Shown: piece after piece, positions 13,889 through 15,292 of the stretch
How the letters are laid out: each line of letters opens with the position of its first letter
How positions within the stretch are numbered: position 1 is the stretch's first letter
DNA from: JAVBNO01 sp031551485
GTDB lineage: Bacteria > Bacillota > Clostridia > Oscillospirales > Ruminococcaceae
Assembly: GCA_031551485.1 (NCBI GenBank)
Contig: JAVBNO010000009.1
Location: 1-15,292, forward strand
DNA length: 15,292 bases
Direction of reading: 5' to 3'
Notes under the pieces: model-generated
Database searches by the model: none
Seen by the model: only the letters and a program-made list of their open reading frames with translations
What the model was told of the DNA's origin: nothing
Position numbers and translations under genes: made by a program

Positions 13889-14536
13889 ATGTATACGTCC
13901 CTCATTGTGTTTGCCCTGTGCAATCTGTTGTACTTTGCCCTCCATGTCAGTTCGGGAGGCTCCTTCCCCAAACCGCTTTCCGCCAAGGAGGAGATGGAAT
14001 GCTTAAAGCAAATTCGCCTGGGGGATATGGCAGCCCGCAGCAAGTTGATTGAACACAATTTACGGCTGGTGGCCCACATCATCAAAAAATATTATTCCAA
14101 CCTGAAAGACCAGGAGGACCTGATTTCGATTGGCACCATTGGGCTGATTAAGGCTTCCTCCACCTTCGATTATGAAAAAGGAACCCGTTTTGCTACATAT
14201 GCCAGCCGCTGCATTGAAAACGAGATTTTAATGCATTTTCGCGGGCGCAAAAAAAATGCTGCCGATGTCTATATCAACGACCCCATTGATATTGACAAGG
14301 ACGGCAATTCTCTGACGCTGATGGATATTATGGCGGATGAGGACACCATCATCGATCAAATTGATTTGCAGCTGAAATCGGAACAGTTGCACCGGTATAT
14401 AGACGCCCTGCTTGACCCCCGGGAAAAGGAGATTTTAGTGCTGCGCTATGGGTTGCATGGGGCTTTCCCTTTAACCCAGCGGGAGGTGGCGGCTAAATTG
14501 GGCATTTCTCGCAGCTATGTATCGCTGCGCGGCTAA
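13889..14536 (+). CDS. sigK: RNA polymerase sporulation sigma factor sigma-K, 3' end displaced by inserted DNA
   Basis: The 215-codon frame encodes late mother-cell sigma factor sigma-K, which drives spore coat genes. Residues 1-20 (MYTSLIVFALCNLLYFALHV) form the hydrophobic pro-sequence cut by SpoIVFB in Bacillus; SGGSFPKPLSAKEE marks the SigK family. Region 2 (about 50-118) includes LIEHNLRLVAHIIKKYY and DLISIGTIGLIKA; region 4 (about 170-212) ends in the helix-turn-helix LTQREVAAKLGISRSYVS. After Ser212 a normal SigK continues with RIEKKAL and about 20-30 more residues; here only Leu-Arg-Gly-stop follows and no frame downstream restores it. The recognition helix is therefore incomplete and the product should not bind promoters normally. 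ATG 13889 follows GAAGGTGG. No sure sigma-E promoter was found; CATATACT (13860-13867) is a weak candidate. Identity is strong; programmed repair by excision is inferred. Confidence 0.88.
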   Translation: MYTSLIVFALCNLLYFALHVSSGGSFPKPLSAKEEMECLKQIRLGDMAARSKLIEHNLRLVAHIIKKYYSNLKDQEDLISIGTIGLIKASSTFDYEKGTRFATYASRCIENEILMHFRGRKKNAADVYINDPIDIDKDGNSLTLMDIMADEDTIIDQIDLQLKSEQLHRYIDALLDPREKEILVLRYGLHGAFPLTQREVAAKLGISRSYVSLRG

Positions 14537-14622
14537 TGTAAACGGGACTCACAAACCCGCATCATAGCTGTATTTCAGCGTTTACGGCCCTAAGGGGGAT
14601 AGCATCGCGCTTAATGTAAACG
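14521..14622. repeat. Direct repeats at the element end
   Basis: ATCGC...GCTAATGTAAACG (14521-14544) recurs as ATCGCGCTTAATGTAAACG (14604-14622); the exact 11-mer TAATGTAAACG sits at 14534-14544 and 14612-14622. A third, inverted copy of the core, CGTTTAC, is at 14579-14585. Repeated short motifs at an element end are typical binding sites for its recombinase or excision factor. Confidence 0.6.
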
Positions 14623-14623
14623 C
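14578..14623. repeat. Imperfect inverted repeat inside the element end
   Basis: GCGTTTAC (14578-14585) pairs with GTAAACGC (14616-14623), with inner TAAG/CTTA pairing. It uses the second direct repeat as its right arm. It may be a protein-binding dyad or fold as single-stranded DNA; no T tract follows, so it is not a terminator. Confidence 0.55.
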
Positions 14624-14700
14624 CAACAAAAATATAAGCGACCATTCATTTTTTTGCGGGATGGAATGGACAAGCCTCCAATGAATTGAATCAAATGGAG

Positions 14701-14732
14701 AGCGGGATACTGCGCGTCAGTATCCCGCTTTC
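14701..14732 (+). terminator. Terminator between sigK and the element gene
   Basis: AGCGGGATACTG (14701-14712) pairs perfectly over 12 bp with CAGTATCCCGCT (14718-14729), loop CGCGT, followed by TTCTCTATCTT. It would stop read-through from sigK into the element. It ends about 10 bases before the ribosome-binding site of the next gene, so it might also act as an attenuator there. Confidence 0.75.
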
Positions 14733-14752
14733 TCTATCTTATGGAGGTGTAT

Positions 14753-15109
14753 ATGAGCCAATTTGATTACTATTACAGCGAAAAAGCGGAGCAATTTACC
14801 TTTTATCGCATCCCAAAATCCCTGTTTACGGATGAACGATTTTCAAAGCTGTCATCCGATGCAAAGGTTCTGTACGGCTTGATGCTTGACCGAATGAGCC
14901 TGTCTCGCAAAAACGGCTGGATTGACCGTCAATGCCGGGTCTATATCTACTTCACGCTGAATGAAGTTATGCAGCAGCTTGGCTGTGCCAGAGAAAAGGC
15001 AAACCGCCTAATGGCCGAGCTGGATTCACGCGGTATCGGTCTTATCGAGACAAAGCGGCAAGGGTTGGGCAAGGCAAATCTTATTTATGTCAAAGACTTC
15101 ACTTCTTAA
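14753..15109 (+). CDS. Short RepA-type replication initiator N-terminal domain protein
   Basis: The 118-residue product matches the N-terminal winged-helix domain of RepA_N-type initiators from Firmicutes plasmids and ICEs: FTFYRIPKSLFTDERFSKLS (about 17-36), DAKVLYGLMLDRMSLSRKNGW (about 38-58), and the end GIGLIETKRQGLGKANLIYVKDF. It would bind an origin on the excised circle. Family members usually run to about 250 or more residues; here TAA follows KDFTS. In the same frame after the stop, 15110-15175 reads PILDFPTQDFPTLDGKEWIG before another stop, similar to what follows in full-length relatives as I remember them, so this may be a nonsense-truncated gene. The start is ATG 14753, with GGAGGT just upstream; ATG 14741 overlaps the ribosome site and is rejected. 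Confidence 0.75.
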   Translation: MSQFDYYYSEKAEQFTFYRIPKSLFTDERFSKLSSDAKVLYGLMLDRMSLSRKNGWIDRQCRVYIYFTLNEVMQQLGCAREKANRLMAELDSRGIGLIETKRQGLGKANLIYVKDFTS

Positions 15110-15146
15110 CCAATATTGGATTTCCCAACGCAGGATTTTCCCACTC

Positions 15147-15176
15147 TTGACGGAAAGGAATGGATAGGATTGATAT
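15147..15176 (+). promoter_or_regulatory. Possible promoter for a gene beyond the window
   Basis: TTGACG (15147-15152) and TGATAT (15171-15176) are 18 bases apart. No ORF start is seen before the window ends. The region 15110-15292 holds no other gene I can support. Confidence 0.25.
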
Positions 15177-15212
15177 AGCTAACGTAAATATCTTTCTTTA
15201 ATTATTATTTCA

Positions 15213-15227
15213 GTTCGATTATCGAAC
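15213..15227. promoter_or_regulatory. Perfect dyad GTTCGAT-T-ATCGAAC
   Basis: A 7-base-arm perfect inverted repeat with a one-base centre lies 36 bases after the possible -10 element at 15171. It could be an operator of the mobile element, or a recombination subsite. Nothing else supports a role. Confidence 0.35.
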
Positions 15228-15292
15228 CGCCAGAAGTATGAGAACCTGTATTCAAAAAGCAACAACTTGGCTAAAATCCTCCACTATATAAA

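Larger units (their letters stand above)
14525..15292. mobile_element. Left part of an element inserted in sigK (skin-like or ICE/IME), right end outside window
   Basis: DNA after the sigK break is AT-richer, non-homologous to sigK, and carries end repeats (14534-14623), a terminator, and a RepA-type replication gene that is usual in Tn1549-like ICEs, IMEs and plasmids of Clostridia. The break falls within a highly conserved part of sigK, as for the skin elements of Bacillus subtilis and Clostridioides difficile, but nearer the 3' end. The recombinase and the sigK 3' fragment would lie beyond 15292. The exact crossover base cannot be fixed from one end. Confidence 0.7.

Noticed and set aside
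14525..14600. Frameshift rather than insertion as the cause of the sigK truncation
   Set aside because: None of the three forward frames after the break encodes anything like RIEKKAL and the following conserved residues.

Overview
The window looks like chromosome of an anaerobic, endospore-forming Clostridia bacterium, probably of the Oscillospiraceae/Ruminococcaceae type. This rests on a sigma-K-type sporulation sigma factor, a hybrid-cluster protein, a 6-phosphofructokinase with the clostridial GGNGS signature, a small Cys-rich clostridial protein and visibly GC-rich coding DNA with strong Shine-Dalgarno sites. The placement is inferred from protein resemblance, not from a search.

Layout. 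1-331 (-): cut-off small integral membrane protein (COG2426 type). 444-1933 (+): a GNAT acetyltransferase and a lipoate-protein ligase, ending in a terminator. 2050-2323: first copy of a hairpin-rich intergenic repeat. 2416-5379 (-): a 987-residue secreted, membrane-anchored beta-helix surface protein. 5540-6622 (-): phosphofructokinase. 6789-7904 (+): FAD-dependent oxidoreductase. 8033-9610 (-): Hcp, with an activator-type promoter. 9865-9999 (+): a 44-residue Cys-rich protein. 10074-10362: second copy of the repeat. 13717-10409 (-): a GT2 glycosyltransferase, a GT4 glycosyltransferase and DNA polymerase IV, probably one operon from a good promoter at 13753-13781. 13889-14536 (+): sigK, which stops abruptly inside its last DNA-binding helix. 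14525 to the end: left end of a mobile element with end repeats, a terminator and a short RepA-like replication initiator gene.

Most of the window is ordinary housekeeping and surface-sugar genes, each with its own promoter or terminator. The most interesting part is the right end. The sigma-K reading frame is intact from its hydrophobic pro-sequence through the region 4 helix-turn-helix and is then replaced by unrelated, AT-richer DNA carrying a plasmid/ICE-type replication gene. This is the arrangement expected of a sigK-intervening ('skin'-like) element, but at a position near the 3' end and with ICE-like rather than phage-like cargo. Whether it is excised during sporulation cannot be seen here.

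Two further signals are worth following. One is the two-copy repeat with terminal inverted repeats. The other is the pair of dyads in front of hcp, one of them centred at -41.5 relative to the predicted start.
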